From Ramazzottius varieornatus (lineage: Eukaryota > Tardigrada > Eutardigrada > Parachela > Ramazzottiidae): a stretch of 64,000 nt of DNA. The notes below the pieces were generated by a model that saw only the letters and a program-made list of their open reading frames with translations, did no database searches and was not told where the DNA came from. The stretch is from contig BDGG01000002.1 in assembly GCA_001949185.1 (NCBI GenBank), positions 4,950,448 through 5,014,447 of the forward strand, in the 5' to 3' direction. Each line of letters opens with the position of its first letter. Position 1 is the stretch's first letter. Positions 34,967 to 45,569 of the stretch are shown in pieces. Position numbers and translations under genes: made by a program.

Positions 34967-37900
34967 TCATGAGTCCCTGAGCTTTTTCCAATCGGATTCG
35001 AACTGGCCAATACTGCGTTTCAGACTGTGATCGAGATAATTAGCATAACGAATATCGCTGGAGATCCGGTGGGCAGTCGTCTTAACCTTTTCGAAGCTGT
35101 CTTCCACTTGAGTCAGGTTTCCAATCTGCAGTACCAGACACGGGGTAGATTAGTACACGAAATCTGTCCATGAGTTCCTAGAGCAGAAGAAGGTACCTTT
35201 GAAGTAAAGTCGCCCATGATGAGCCTTGACACTTCCAACATGCTCTTGAGCTGAGAAACTTCTTCGGGCCGGTCGGCTGGTGAATTGAGAACCGCGATGA
35301 CGAACGCGTACACGCCAGACAGCGTTCGAGCCCGCAGGACCTTGAGCTGGACGTTTCGGTCAGTGTCAAAGTCCAGGCCACTTTCGGGTTCTGACGAGGG
35401 ATCTTCAGCTAGCCAGTCAGCCGTACTCAGTATGTGGTAGCCAGCCAATCTGGCTTCCTGCAATGCCAGAGAGCTTTTTCGGATCAGAAGGTGCATGAAA
35501 TGAAAACTTCATTGCACTTACCTCTTTGATCTGACCGAAGTCGTCGACCATCTCCTCTAGATCCTCGACAACATGCCAGTTGGAGTAGCTCTTGAGAACG
35601 GCCTGTCAGAAAGCAATACAGTTTCGAATGTTGGCTTATACTTAGCTGGCTATTAACCCGCTATGGCTAGTACGAGGTGCGCGGCACGGAAATATCCGCC
35701 GGACGTGGAGATTTCCAGCTGGTCGTTACGCTGAAAAATAACGCAAGGACCCGGTCGATATCTCCACGTCCGGTGGATATTTTCCCTGCCGAGCACCTCG
35801 TACCATGTAGCTTTTCCAGCAGAAGGTTTCCGCTTTGAGAGAAGCGTGAACGTCGTCAGAGTCCATATTCAAGAGAACATGGACGAGATGTGTCCATCTT
35901 GTAAACAGACGATGGAATCCTCGTGCATCCACTGGCTCCGGTACTACAAAGAAAAGCTTTCGTATGATTTTTCTTCTACAAGTGGTTCATCGTTTGATGA
36001 AAAGCTACGTAATTCACGCCATCTTTTAGACACCACTTACGCAGAAGGGACCGAAATACTCTGTTGACCACAGCAAAAACCAAGTTTCGGATCGACGGTT
36101 CTTCGTTTACTAACAGCGCAGCCGCTTCTCCGAACGTAGCCTGTCAAGCAAAAAGACAAAGTCCTTCACAAGACCGAGCTACAGTTGGAGCGCAGTGAGC
36201 ATTATTATAACACACTTTCACTTACTGCGTCTTTGTCACCGATGTGTAAAGGATTGCTCAAGATTTGACTGTACGTAAAAGAGCGGAACACTGCCAAAGA
36301 ACTTTCCAGATCTCTGCGCGCCATTGCCGCGAGAAAGTCGGCCTTCTCAGACGGTGTTAATCGACCTGAAAATCATAACCATCACATCCACGATCGGCCA
36401 TCAGTGGCACGCAGACAATTTTCATTCTCTTCACCGGATCTCACCTTGAGAGAAGAACAGGCTGACTGCATCTCCCCGGAGATCTTCGGGGATTTTGCTG
36501 AGGTAGGAAGCCCACAGCTCCGGATTCGAACTTGAGCTAGTCTGGAAAGAAACCCTGTGACCATTGTCCCTCCGCCAAAGAGATTGCGGAGGGTTATGTT
36601 CAAACGGAGCTGTAGCTTACCAGCACATAGAAGTAGCAACATCGACCGAACAAGACCGGATCAACAGCGATATCAGCTCGTTGCATCAGGAGAAGCGAAT
36701 GTAACGCGAAGCGGATACCACTGCCGGTGGATCTTCGTAGTTCTCGTGAGATCTCTCCGCTCGGGCTCGAAGAGCATAACGCGGAAGCTTCCAAGATGAA
36801 CTTCTCAACTTCTACTAGCATGTCCTTAGAGTCGTTCAGCAAGGCACACCGAATACTGTGTCGGAAGATGTTCTCTGACTGTCCAGAGACGACTGAGTTC
36901 TCTGAGGTCGCCACGGCGGTAAAGATATCCTCGAGTGAGAAGCTGGAATAAATGAAAACACTACAGTAAACCGAGACGATTGAAACGTCTGAGCTGTGGG
37001 GTTCTAGTGGAACTCACAACGCGTACTATACAAAGTACCATACGCGTACCTGTTCTGCCAGATGTGCGCAGGTAATCCCGATCCATCAAATACAGGCTTG
37101 CTCTTGGCGATAGCCTTCTCGGTGGCTATGTCAACGAAGCATTTTGAATAGATCCACACTTCGTCCTCCCAACTTTCGGCCACCGGTAATATGGCTTTGT
37201 AGTTGCCACATAGAACACCCCACACGGCTTTCTCCCAAGTACCAAGACGTGCCTAAACGAAATATATACTGTACTGTTGAAACGAGTGACTGAATTAACC
37301 AAAGCAAATACGCTATCACATTATATCGTTTAGTACTGTAGCATGGTGTCTTACACTGTCCGAAGCGTCCCATGCGAGCTGTCGCCATTTCAGTCGACGA
37401 TCATAGAGGGTCGCTCCTTCTGTGAGGTTCGACATTTTGGTCCACTGATCCGCCGACTGTGAATACCGCCGCGAAAGGAAGTTGCCACTGAATAGTCCCA
37501 TTCCGCTTTCTTTGCAGAGATGGTACGCAAAGCTCCAATCGCCCGCTCGTAAACAACGGTAGATCGACTCGAATGCTAGCTCCACAAGTTCCCGGTGGCC
37601 ATTCACCTAGGCGAGAAACAATCTTTTCAATCGACCTAGCATACAAAGTCGTGAACTCGTAGTGTTCTTACCGCTGAACTGTCTCTACACTTCAACCGTT
37701 GTAATTCATCGCCGAAGAGGAGTTCCGCAGGAGAGGGATTGTTGCGCATCAGTGTAGAGAGAAGAAGGGCCACCGGAAACCGTTTCCCGTATGCCTCTTC
37801 CAGCGCCGATGTCACAACTTCGGCATCACAGATGGCATCCTGCTGCATCTTCCATTGCGTAACGAAGTCTTTCTCGGAAGATGCCTATAAAGGTTCCCAC

Positions 37901-38526
37901 TGAGAATCCCCAAGATAATATGGAAGTCTCCGGGACATAACAAGAGTCCGATATCGTGATACCTGTATAGTGCTCTGGGATAGCAGACCATTCGCGGGTC
38001 GTTCCGTTCTGCTCGTAACGAGATCCGCGATAACTTTCCAAGCCGTGGCTTCGTTCTCCAAGATGCTCTCCAGATCTAACAGCTGCTGGTAATCTTTATG
38101 GGTTTTAGGGACATCGCTGTAGATGCTTGCTTCCAAGTTGAACAGACTGTGCAACTGCATCTCGGTTATTTGGTTGCATTCCGTGCATCTGTGAGATCAA
38201 AAACATGGAGCGTAAGGTATCTTGACGCGAAACCCGCGTCCCGTGGCAGTCTTATGCCCATTACATTTTCCGCATAGAATCAGCATCCGCCGCCGAGGTG
38301 TCCGAAAGAACCAGTTGTTCGAAAAATCCATTTTCCAGCGCAGACAAAGCTGCAAGGAATCGCAATTGAAGCGTATGCATATAGGGTTGATACAATTTAG
38401 GTTATACTCACTTGCATCTTCAATGGATTCGAACGGTGCAGCTTTCTTGAGTCCCTCGAGTGCTGCTGCTTCTTTCTGCCGACGCAAAGCAGCAGACGTC
38501 TCCATCAGCACATATCCATCAGCCAT
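34967..38526 (-). CDS. NUP107: Nucleoporin NUP107
   Basis: Scaffold subunit of the Y-complex of the nuclear pore. Exons: a first one from the ATG at 38526 (start uncertain) to the donor after GAAGATGCAA, then 38349-38265, 38188-37963, 37884-37672, 37606-37355, 37252-37050, 36942-36621, 36541-36445, 36365-36226, 36140-36041, 35943-35804, 35602-35522, 35457-35197 and 35125-34967. From the second exon on, all junctions close in frame to TGA. Recognition rests on the alpha-solenoid centre, where KAVWGVLCGNYKAILPVAES and WEDEVWIYSKCFVDIATEKA align with human [20 protein letters not shown] and its following WEDTVWAYF, and on a continuous helical C-terminus ending in SDWKKLRDS. The N-terminus is short; an additional upstream exon near 38640-38700 is possible. 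The donor at 35803 is the exact end of a palindromic element. Confidence 0.92.
35670..35803. mobile_element. Palindromic MITE forming the 5' part of a NUP107 intron
   Basis: Perfect termini GTACGAGGTGC at one end and GCACCTCGTAC at the other. The arms of about 60 bases are nearly complementary (GGAAATATCCGCCGGACGTGG against CCACGTCCGGTGGATATTTTCC), with a spacer of about 14 bases. On the gene strand the element's first two bases are the GT donor of the intron 35803-35603. No clear target duplication is visible. Confidence 0.8.
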
Positions 38527-39790
38527 CACGATCGTGAAAAGCACAACAAAACGGGGAAAGTGCACCACTTTAATGTTTAACCGGTGTCCCCTAGAAGAGC
38601 CTCTCAGTAGGAGATCTAGCAAGACATCGCTCCGAACATGAAGGAGCGGGTGTCAAAACTGCGACGAAAGTCCTGCTGGCTGAGCCGAGACGGAAGACTG
38701 AAAACACATCAAGAGTCCAGAGGTAGATGAGGATCTAACGCGTGGCGAGAAATCTTTTTGAGTGCAAACATCAGCTTTCAGCACAGCTTACGGTGTTAAA
38801 TCGTAGGTGTGGCAGGCTTGTTGGCAAAAGTGGCACACCATGGCTCGACAAAACCGGAAGATGAGTTGATTGGGCAACCCAATTGATCTCTGTTTGTCAT
38901 CCGAAACTTTTATCAAGACAATCTAAATCAATGGACAGATCCGGAGCTGTTCGTTTCACACCACATGCCAGATAAGGCTTTATGGTGTCGTCTCATCTAC
39001 GGTTGCCTCACCTGATTTCTAGTAGTTCAATAGTTTGCACTTGGCAGTAGTGCTGGCAAAAATACGATAAAATTCGATACAATACTTTCCGATACAATAT
39101 CGGCGGATATTTTATCGCGGTCTTCGATATCATTCGTTATCGATATTTCGACACGAAATTTTTCCGATACCGTATTTTCGATATATCGTATCATATCGTA
39201 GCGATATATCAATATTTGTGGAATTTTCATTTCTCGGAATTCCGCTAGTTCAAGCCCAAAAACTCATGGAGGCGATTCCCACATAAAGTGTCAGTAAGAT
39301 CGAAAGCGTCGGATGCATTAGACACATGATTATACCAAGACTTCAAACACATGGAAACCTGGATAGAATTAGTACCAGAACCGAATGGGTGGGGTGTGCT
39401 CGGTACACCATGGCCAAAATACGGTTTTGGAATCAACCATGGTCCTCCGTAAACGAGATATCACTGGCGAGTTTGCCATTCAGCAAAATACCGATACATT
39501 GAAAATTTATCGATATGGTGCGATACGATATCGCCGAATATTTTACTGCATTAGTCGATACGAGTTTCATATCGATATTTTCGATACGATATCTTCCGCA
39601 TGTTTTATCGCAAAGATTCGATACATTTCGGTACGATATCGGTATACCGTATCGTTGCCAGCACTACTTGGCAGTACGTAGTTGCTTCCGACCGGAAGTT
39701 GTCGCTGTTTGCAAGTTCAAGCTCCGGAATAGTGGAAAAAGCTGCAGCTCTTGTTTGACCGAGCCTCTCAGTATCACTTGCTGAGGAGAG
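38527..39790. other. Divergent spacer between NUP107 and AKTIP
   Basis: Contains possible 5' NUP107 sequence to about 38700 and a 619-bp hAT-type element (39048-39666). No other gene is seen. A CCGGAAGT word lies at 39692-39699, about 100 bases before the AKTIP start codon, a usual position for a GABP/ETS site. Confidence 0.5.
39048..39666. mobile_element. Non-autonomous hAT-type element with CGATA-rich arms
   Basis: Begins TAGTGCTGGCAA and ends TTGCCAGCACTA, flanked by a perfect 8-bp duplication, CTTGGCAG, at 39040-39047 and 39667-39674. About 190 bases at each end are crowded with CGATA/TATCG words (more than twenty), which resemble the repeated subterminal transposase-binding sites of hAT elements. 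The middle (39240-39470) is ordinary sequence with a 63-codon frame that I do not recognise as a transposase piece. Confidence 0.9.
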
Positions 39791-40879
39791 ATGGCGAAGC
39801 CGACGTTCGGGTCTGGTCCGACAGCTATGCTGACACTTCTTAGTCAGCAATATCGGATGCTTGCGGAATTGTGAGTACTCGTCTGCCTTCATGAATCAGA
39901 TTGTTTTGAACTTCAGATCGAAAACGTGGGCCTTGACATGGAGACGCTGTTTTGATGATTTGTTCTGTAGCGGGGACCTTTGTCGGGACCCCTGTGATGG
40001 ATTTTTTCTCGCGTTGGCGGAGGAGGATGCTACAAGTGAGTCAAGACCAACAGCGGATTAGTGCAGAGGCGTTCCTGCGATATTGGTTAGTTCAGTTTCT
40101 TGCAGGGTGGCTGGGAGTTATGACGGTGATTGACGGCATGTACGCTGGTGGCCTCTTCAAATTTCAGCTGCAGCATTTCCTAGAAGCTCGACCTCGCATG
40201 TTTTTCTCGCTTCCCTTGTTTCATCAATTGGTCGATCCTAGAAGTGGAGAGTTCAACTTGGATCTCCTTCCGACGACCTGGAAGTAAGCTCGCTGTGTTC
40301 CTCTACGATGAAAGATTTTGGTGGTTCTTCGAGCCTCGAGTAGAGGTCGCTGTCCATGTGGTGACCCGCGTATCGCCCTGCATCACTGTTTCATTCAAAC
40401 CTCTTTTCGCAGTGCAACAAGCCATGTGAGGACGTTGCTGCGATCGGTAAAAGAGGCATTCCACGATCCAGCTGGCGTAATTTCGAACGGACCTCACAGT
40501 AACGCCTCCGCCGCTCTACTGTGTCTTAATAACGAGGCGGAATACCGAGCACGCGTCTTGAATGATATATCGATACACTACCAGAGTATGGAAGAAGAAG
40601 AAGGCAAATCTGATTCTTCGGGCGTCGCTTTTGGGTGGGTTTCCGAAATTTCCAACATTGGCAACCGGATATACTTACTCGTAGCGATGATGATTCAAGA
40701 CCCTCACATCGCAGTGCGATGTAAGCATTCCGCCCGAACATGTTGCTTGTTCTTGCAGTCCGTGGATACCCGAGTTACACGAGAAAGTCCTGAAGCAGAT
40801 GTTAGAAACCTCAGAACGCTCGAAAGAAGCGCCCGCCTCGCCGGAAATCACCCTTCCTCCTGATCGGTGCAGCTCTTAG
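39791..40879 (+). CDS. AKTIP: AKTIP / Fused toes (FTS), inactive E2-like protein
   Basis: A ubiquitin-conjugating-enzyme variant without the catalytic cysteine. With Hook and FHIP proteins it forms the FHF complex on early endosomes, linking cargo to dynein. Exons 39791-39870, 39971-40035, 40106-40283, 40413-40634 and 40759-40879 total 666 nt, giving 221 residues in frame. Diagnostic matches to human AKTIP: YRMLAEF at the start of the UEV fold, GVMTVIDGMYAGGLFKFQL for GVIFIRHGLYQDGVFKFTV, LPLFHQLVDPRSGEFNLDL for IPVFHPLVDPTSGELDVKR, and PWIPELHEKVLKQML near the C-terminus. It is shorter than the human protein (292 residues), mainly through a minimal N-terminus. Its partner machinery (dynein/dynactin) includes DCTN1, also in this window, though 26 kb away. 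Confidence 0.9.
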
Positions 40880-41510
40880 ATTGGAACATCTGGTCGTCCA
40901 AGGCTTCAGCACTATTGTACTTTCAGCCTTTTTACGTTTTTGATTGCGGATAGCAGAGATGCGGGAAACCTTATCGCTGTGATAATTTTTCCAACTCGAT
41001 CGGCGATCTAGTCGTGAATTTTCAGATCCTGTCCTGCAGTTCTCCTGGGGAATTTTTTACGTTTGAACATCGTTTACGTTTGCACGAGTACATCGTTTAG
41101 TTTTCGTTTCATCGTTCCTACTTGCTTAATTTGGATTTCCGTTTCTCCAATGACGCTTCGGCGAGGCGTAAGAGCACGGATTAGAATTAGCCAGGAGCTC
41201 CTAGCTCATGTACTGTATCAAGATATCGTGGTAAGAGCAAAACAGAGTTTGACAGATATCTTGGTTACCGACGGACTTTCGTTTTCCAAATAGTACATCA
41301 GAAACGCGACAATCGCGTGACACCAACCAATGCAAACGACCCAATGTCTCAAGAGCCAGAATGGTCAGCTCGATAAATGGAAAAAAAACTGCAAGACAAC
41401 GTACTAACATGGAAAAAAAACAAAAGCTCGCAACCATCGCATGAAGGAAAGGTGCATTTCATAAGTCAGCTGAATACAAAAGCTACCAACAAAACAAGAA
41501 GCGATGCCAC
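40880..41510. other. Convergent spacer between AKTIP and EIF4A3
   Basis: The 3' UTRs of both genes. The open frame 41063-41293 has no recognisable content. Confidence 0.5.
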
Positions 41511-42740
41511 TTAAATAAGATCCGAGACATTCATGGGCATTTCATCGATCTGGGTGGAATAGTACTGTTCGATATCGCGGAGGATTCGGATGTCGTCATT
41601 CTTGACAAAGTTAATGGCGACCCCCTTGCGACCGAACCTGCCCGATCTGCCGATACGGTGAATGTACAACTCACGGTTGTTCGGCAGGTCGTAGTTGATG
41701 ACCAGCGAGACTTGCTGGACATCGATGCCTCGTGCCCAGACATCCGTGGATATCAAGACGCGACTGCTGCCATTGCGAAACTCTTTCATGATGGCATCGC
41801 GTTCCTTCTGCGGCATATCACCGTGCATGGCCGACACGGTGAAGTTGGCCTGTCGCATCTTCTCGGTCAACCAGTCTACCTTACGCTTAGTGTTACAGAA
41901 AATGACAGCTTGAGTTATGGTTAAAGTATCGTACAAATCACACAGAGTATCGAACTTCCACTCCTCTTTCTCCACGGCCACGAAGAACTGCTTGATCCCT
42001 TCCAGTGTCAGTTCGTCACGCTTGACCAGGATGCGAATGGGATCCGTCATGAACTTGGAGGTGATTTCCAGGATCTCGTGAGGGAGGGTGGCGGAGAGAA
42101 GGACGACTTGGGTGTCCGGTGGCAGGTGGCGGTAGACGTCGTAAATCTGCTCTTTGAAGCCTCGGTTAAGCATCTCGTCAGCTTCATCCAGGACCAGCAG
42201 CTTGATATTTCTTGTCCGCAAGTTTCTCCTCTTGATCATGTCCAGTACCCGCCCTGGTGTCCCACTGACAACGTGCTGACCGTAATCCAGCTTGCGAATG
42301 TCCTCACCGACGTTAGTGCCTCCAATGCAAGCATGACACTGTACGGACATGTAATCGCCCAAGGCTAAAATTACCTTCTGGATTTGCTGGGCAAGTTCCC
42401 GCGTTGGAGAAAGGACTAGAGCTTGGGTTTCGCGGTTCTGGATGTCCAGGTTCTGTAGGATGGAGATGGAGAAGGTGGCAGTCTTGCCTGTACCAGACTG
42501 CGCCTGCGCGATGACGTCACGTCGCTTAACTATCGGCTTAATGGCGCGCTGCTGGATGGCTGAAGGTCGTTCGAATCCGAAGGCGTAGATCCCACGCAGC
42601 AAGTCTTCCCTTAATCCCATGTTATCGAAGCTAGGTACTACTTCCACTCCTTCGCTCGTTTCAAACTCCAGCTGGGCTTCTTCACTGTCGAAAATCACCT
42701 TTCTGTCACCATTTCGAGCAGCACCGCCAGTGGACGCCAT
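41511..42740 (-). CDS. EIF4A3: Eukaryotic initiation factor 4A-III, exon-junction-complex helicase
   Basis: DEAD-box ATPase that clamps RNA as the core of the exon junction complex and acts in splicing-coupled mRNA surveillance. It is one uninterrupted coding exon of 409 residues, close to the human 411. Motifs in order: Q-motif (FERPSAIQQ), I AQSGTGKT, Ia [58 protein letters not shown], and the terminal [12 protein letters not shown]. These, plus the 4A-III-specific [20 protein letters not shown] and [19 protein letters not shown], separate it from eIF4A-I/II. The coding exon is intronless, but a 5' UTR intron is visible (donor near 42804, acceptor about 6 bases before the ATG). Confidence 0.97.
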   Translation of the reverse strand: MASTGGAARNGDRKVIFDSEEAQLEFETSEGVEVVPSFDNMGLREDLLRGIYAFGFERPSAIQQRAIKPIVKRRDVIAQAQSGTGKTATFSISILQNLDIQNRETQALVLSPTRELAQQIQKVILALGDYMSVQCHACIGGTNVGEDIRKLDYGQHVVSGTPGRVLDMIKRRNLRTRNIKLLVLDEADEMLNRGFKEQIYDVYRHLPPDTQVVLLSATLPHEILEITSKFMTDPIRILVKRDELTLEGIKQFFVAVEKEEWKFDTLCDLYDTLTITQAVIFCNTKRKVDWLTEKMRQANFTVSAMHGDMPQKERDAIMKEFRNGSSRVLISTDVWARGIDVQQVSLVINYDLPNNRELYIHRIGRSGRFGRKGVAINFVKNDDIRILRDIEQYYSTQIDEMPMNVSDLI

Positions 42741-43672
42741 CTTGCCTATGATAAACAGACTACAAAACCAGCACTCATTTTTCCACCAGATGGGTCACTT
42801 ACCTTGCTGGTCCAACGATTCAGTACTCGAGGAATTTTCTTCAGATGAGGAGAGGATCTAGTTTGGTAGGAGGACACTAGCAACTTTCTCAGGACAGGAC
42901 GTTGGTGTCGAAATCTATTACTGCGCCATCACTGTGAAATCCAGCCGACTGATTTTTGCTGAAACGGTTCGAAGCATTTTTCCATTTGAATGCCACGTAA
43001 GGGCGTAAGCAACCGTTTGATTTGGTTAACCACCAAGAAGAATTTCTGGATTGGTCGATGAAATTTCAAAAGCGGATGGTCAAGTACAGCTGTACCCTCT
43101 TAAACCTGTAACCCAGATTACCTGACATAACACATACTTACAGGATTTTTCGTGCAGATTCAACCGGAAGTCCGGGAACCTGAGCGACAACCAAGAAAGA
43201 AGCAGTCACTGTCTCGGTTCCAGGTGCAAAATGAAGCTTTTCCCGACAGCAGACGCAGATCTTGAGCTTTCTTCACCGGCCTCGGCTTTCAGGCGTGGAG
43301 ACACTCTAACCACCTCGCTTCGGCGCTACCTAAGTTGCTGGCAAGGCCAACCAAGAAAGAAGCAGTCAAACCTTAAAATACAGTAACCCTACGTTACAAG
43401 TACTTTGAAGTTTCTCAGGGCTTCATGCCTCACAGTCAGACAAAAGCGTATTGTTCGTTCTAAGCATAGACAACAATAAACATTAAACAACGAATTCAGC
43501 GGCCCCTTCAACTGAATTTCGAGAATCGCTACAGAAACCCTGCCGATCATCATAAGACCCGGAACCAACGGGCAGTTCCTACTTCCTACATATGAAGAGC
43601 ACTTTGTTCACTACTACTCGGGAACTCCGAACAACTTTATGAACAAACGTCGTGATGGAAAGTGTCAGATCA
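42741..43672. other. Spacer between TRMT112 and EIF4A3 (tandem, minus strand)
   Basis: Contains the EIF4A3 promoter and a 5' UTR exon and intron close to 42741-42850, and the TRMT112 3' UTR. A repeated phrase, CCAAGAAAGAAGCAGTCA, appears at about 43190-43207 and 43351-43369. A CCGGAAGT word lies at 43164. No gene is seen. Confidence 0.5.
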
Positions 43673-44550
43673 TCAGCCAATTTCCTCTGGTTTCAGGAGC
43701 ATGTTGGGTATTCCATTTTGCACAGGAAAAGATCGACCACTCTCGGGACAGATAAGTTCGCCGGTTATGACTTCAACCTGAAAGAGTAACAGAACTTAAC
43801 ATACCATGCCTCAGACCACATCATGAACGTCTCGGCAACCGATGACAACGGATCGCTTTCGTCTGAAACAATCACCGCTGCGACAGTGTCGGAGGACCTT
43901 GGGGACTTCCGGTCAAGCAGTTTCAAGCACGCACTTCAGACTTCACGGGGTCTCACTGAACCGGCACCCACCAGATCTTTCATGGTACGCATCGAGGATA
44001 CAGCATGGAAATTATCGCTGAAGGAGGAACACCATCACCTTACCTCCAATAGTGCGTGGTGCAGCTTCTTCAGAAACTCTTCCGACGATGCAGCGTCCTC
44101 CGGTAATGTCCCAGGAAGTTCGTCTAAGTGACCAGCCTACGACCAGAACAACCCGTAAGGTTATGGGTAATGATAATTTTGCTTTCACACAGTCTTGCGC
44201 AAGGTCAAGACCAATAAAGCCTCGCAACTATCGAGCAGTAAAACTGCGTATTTATTTACCCGATCAGACTTACATCCTTAGCGGCTGCATACAGTGCGTC
44301 GTAATGTATCTTTGGCAGGAGTCGCACAAGGAAATCTTTGTTGAATTCGGATTCTCTGATCTCCACAGTTTCCGCCTAAAGAGAAAACTATTGTCACATC
44401 ACGCATATGAATGATATGATTTACATTAGCACATCTGGCAAGAGAATTAACAGTGTGAGAAACCGAGCATACCTTGACGCGGAGCGGGTACCCTTCCTGA
44501 ACACCTTTAATAGCTTTCGACGTAAGCATGTTATGCGTGAGCAGCTTCAT
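43673..44550 (-). CDS. TRMT112: TRMT112, methyltransferase activator subunit
   Basis: A small zinc-finger partner that stabilises several methyltransferases acting on tRNA, rRNA and eRF1. Four exons (44550-44473, 44375-44274, 44136-44044, 43777-43673) join in phase to 125 residues, exactly the human length. The N-terminus MKLLTHNMLTS, the central ESEFNKDFLVRLLPKIHYDA, EEFLKKLHHALLE, and the C-terminal CPESGRSFPVQNGIPNMLL are all diagnostic. This orthologue keeps the C-terminal zinc-site cysteine (ICPES), while the first one (VCP in some species) appears absent, as in metazoan TRMT112 generally. The gene is masked by short unrelated frames on both strands because all exons are under 110 bases. 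Confidence 0.96.
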
Positions 44551-45569
44551 GGTTCGAGAGGTATACGGACAGGCAGAGGTGGTTTGAAGGAAAAGAAGGT
44601 GAAGGGTCGGAAATCGTCGGAAGAGCACCAACATAAAATCACGCCACCGAATGGATACTAGATCGACCAGCGAAACGCAGCCCCTGTATGCCTACAACTC
44701 CACTTCTCGCTGTTACTATCATGCCCTGCTTTCCTCAGATATCAAGGCTGCATCACTAACGAATCAGAAGCTTCTCTGTACCGTCATCGAGACTCAAAGA
44801 GGCACAACAATCGAGACTGGAGAGTCCAGATTCCAGAAATCTGAAGGAAAGATGGTTGACACGATTGAAATTGACTGGTGCTTCTCTGAAATCTGAATAA
44901 CTCTGATCAACAATCAACCATTTGTACTACAGTACTGCTTGCTTACATCACTTCTTACGTCATCTTACTGTATAAAACTGCAACACTGACCGCCACCGGA
45001 CCAGGGTCCAGGAAGTAACTTAGACGAACTAACGAAGATCCACCGTTCACAAACTGATAAACTTGTGTTTGAAGACCGGTAGATACTGATATTTTTTCCG
45101 GATACCTCAACCAGCACAGTTCACGGATGTCTGAGCTGGCTGGTGTGGGCTGATTACGGCTATAAGGTACACTACGCGCGTAGGGGATTACGAGCACGGT
45201 AAAGATGACACCAAATTTTGTATGAAAACCCAAGGTGATAAGCGAAAGACTAGAAAAGAAATGGAAACAGCCAGACGTTGCACGAGAGAAGTAGTGCTAA
45301 GTGAAAACAGCAGGAGAATAATATTGAACGAACTACGCTTCTACAGTAATGATACGAGTGGACGGAGTCATTGCAGCGCGAAAACCCTCACGTGTTTTCA
45401 CCACAGCGTCTTGTGGTCATGTAAAGCCTTTCCGAAATGTGCCGTCGAAACATCAGCAAAACGGGTAAAAGAAATAATTAGTAAACTCTGGTGCACAGAT
45501 AAAATTCAGAAGTATCGCTCTAAATAATTCTGGTCTTTTTCTCCACCGGTCATTTGAGAACTCCATTCC
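44551..45569. other. Spacer between G6PD and TRMT112 (tandem, minus strand)
   Basis: Presumed TRMT112 promoter and G6PD 3' UTR. A plus-strand ATG frame of 81 codons (44651-44896) starts 100 bases from the TRMT112 start, but it has no resemblance to a family and no splice support. No repeat is seen. Confidence 0.45.

Noticed and set aside
39245-39436. 63-codon minus-strand frame inside the hAT-type element
   Set aside because: Considered as a transposase remnant, but no hAT dimerisation or catalytic motif is visible.
43823-44414. Plus-strand frames of 102 and 120 codons
   Set aside because: Antisense to exons 2 and 3 of TRMT112, whose four exons close in frame and match the human protein length exactly.
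44651-44896. 81-codon plus-strand frame next to TRMT112
   Set aside because: No resemblance to a family and no splice or conservation support; probably chance.
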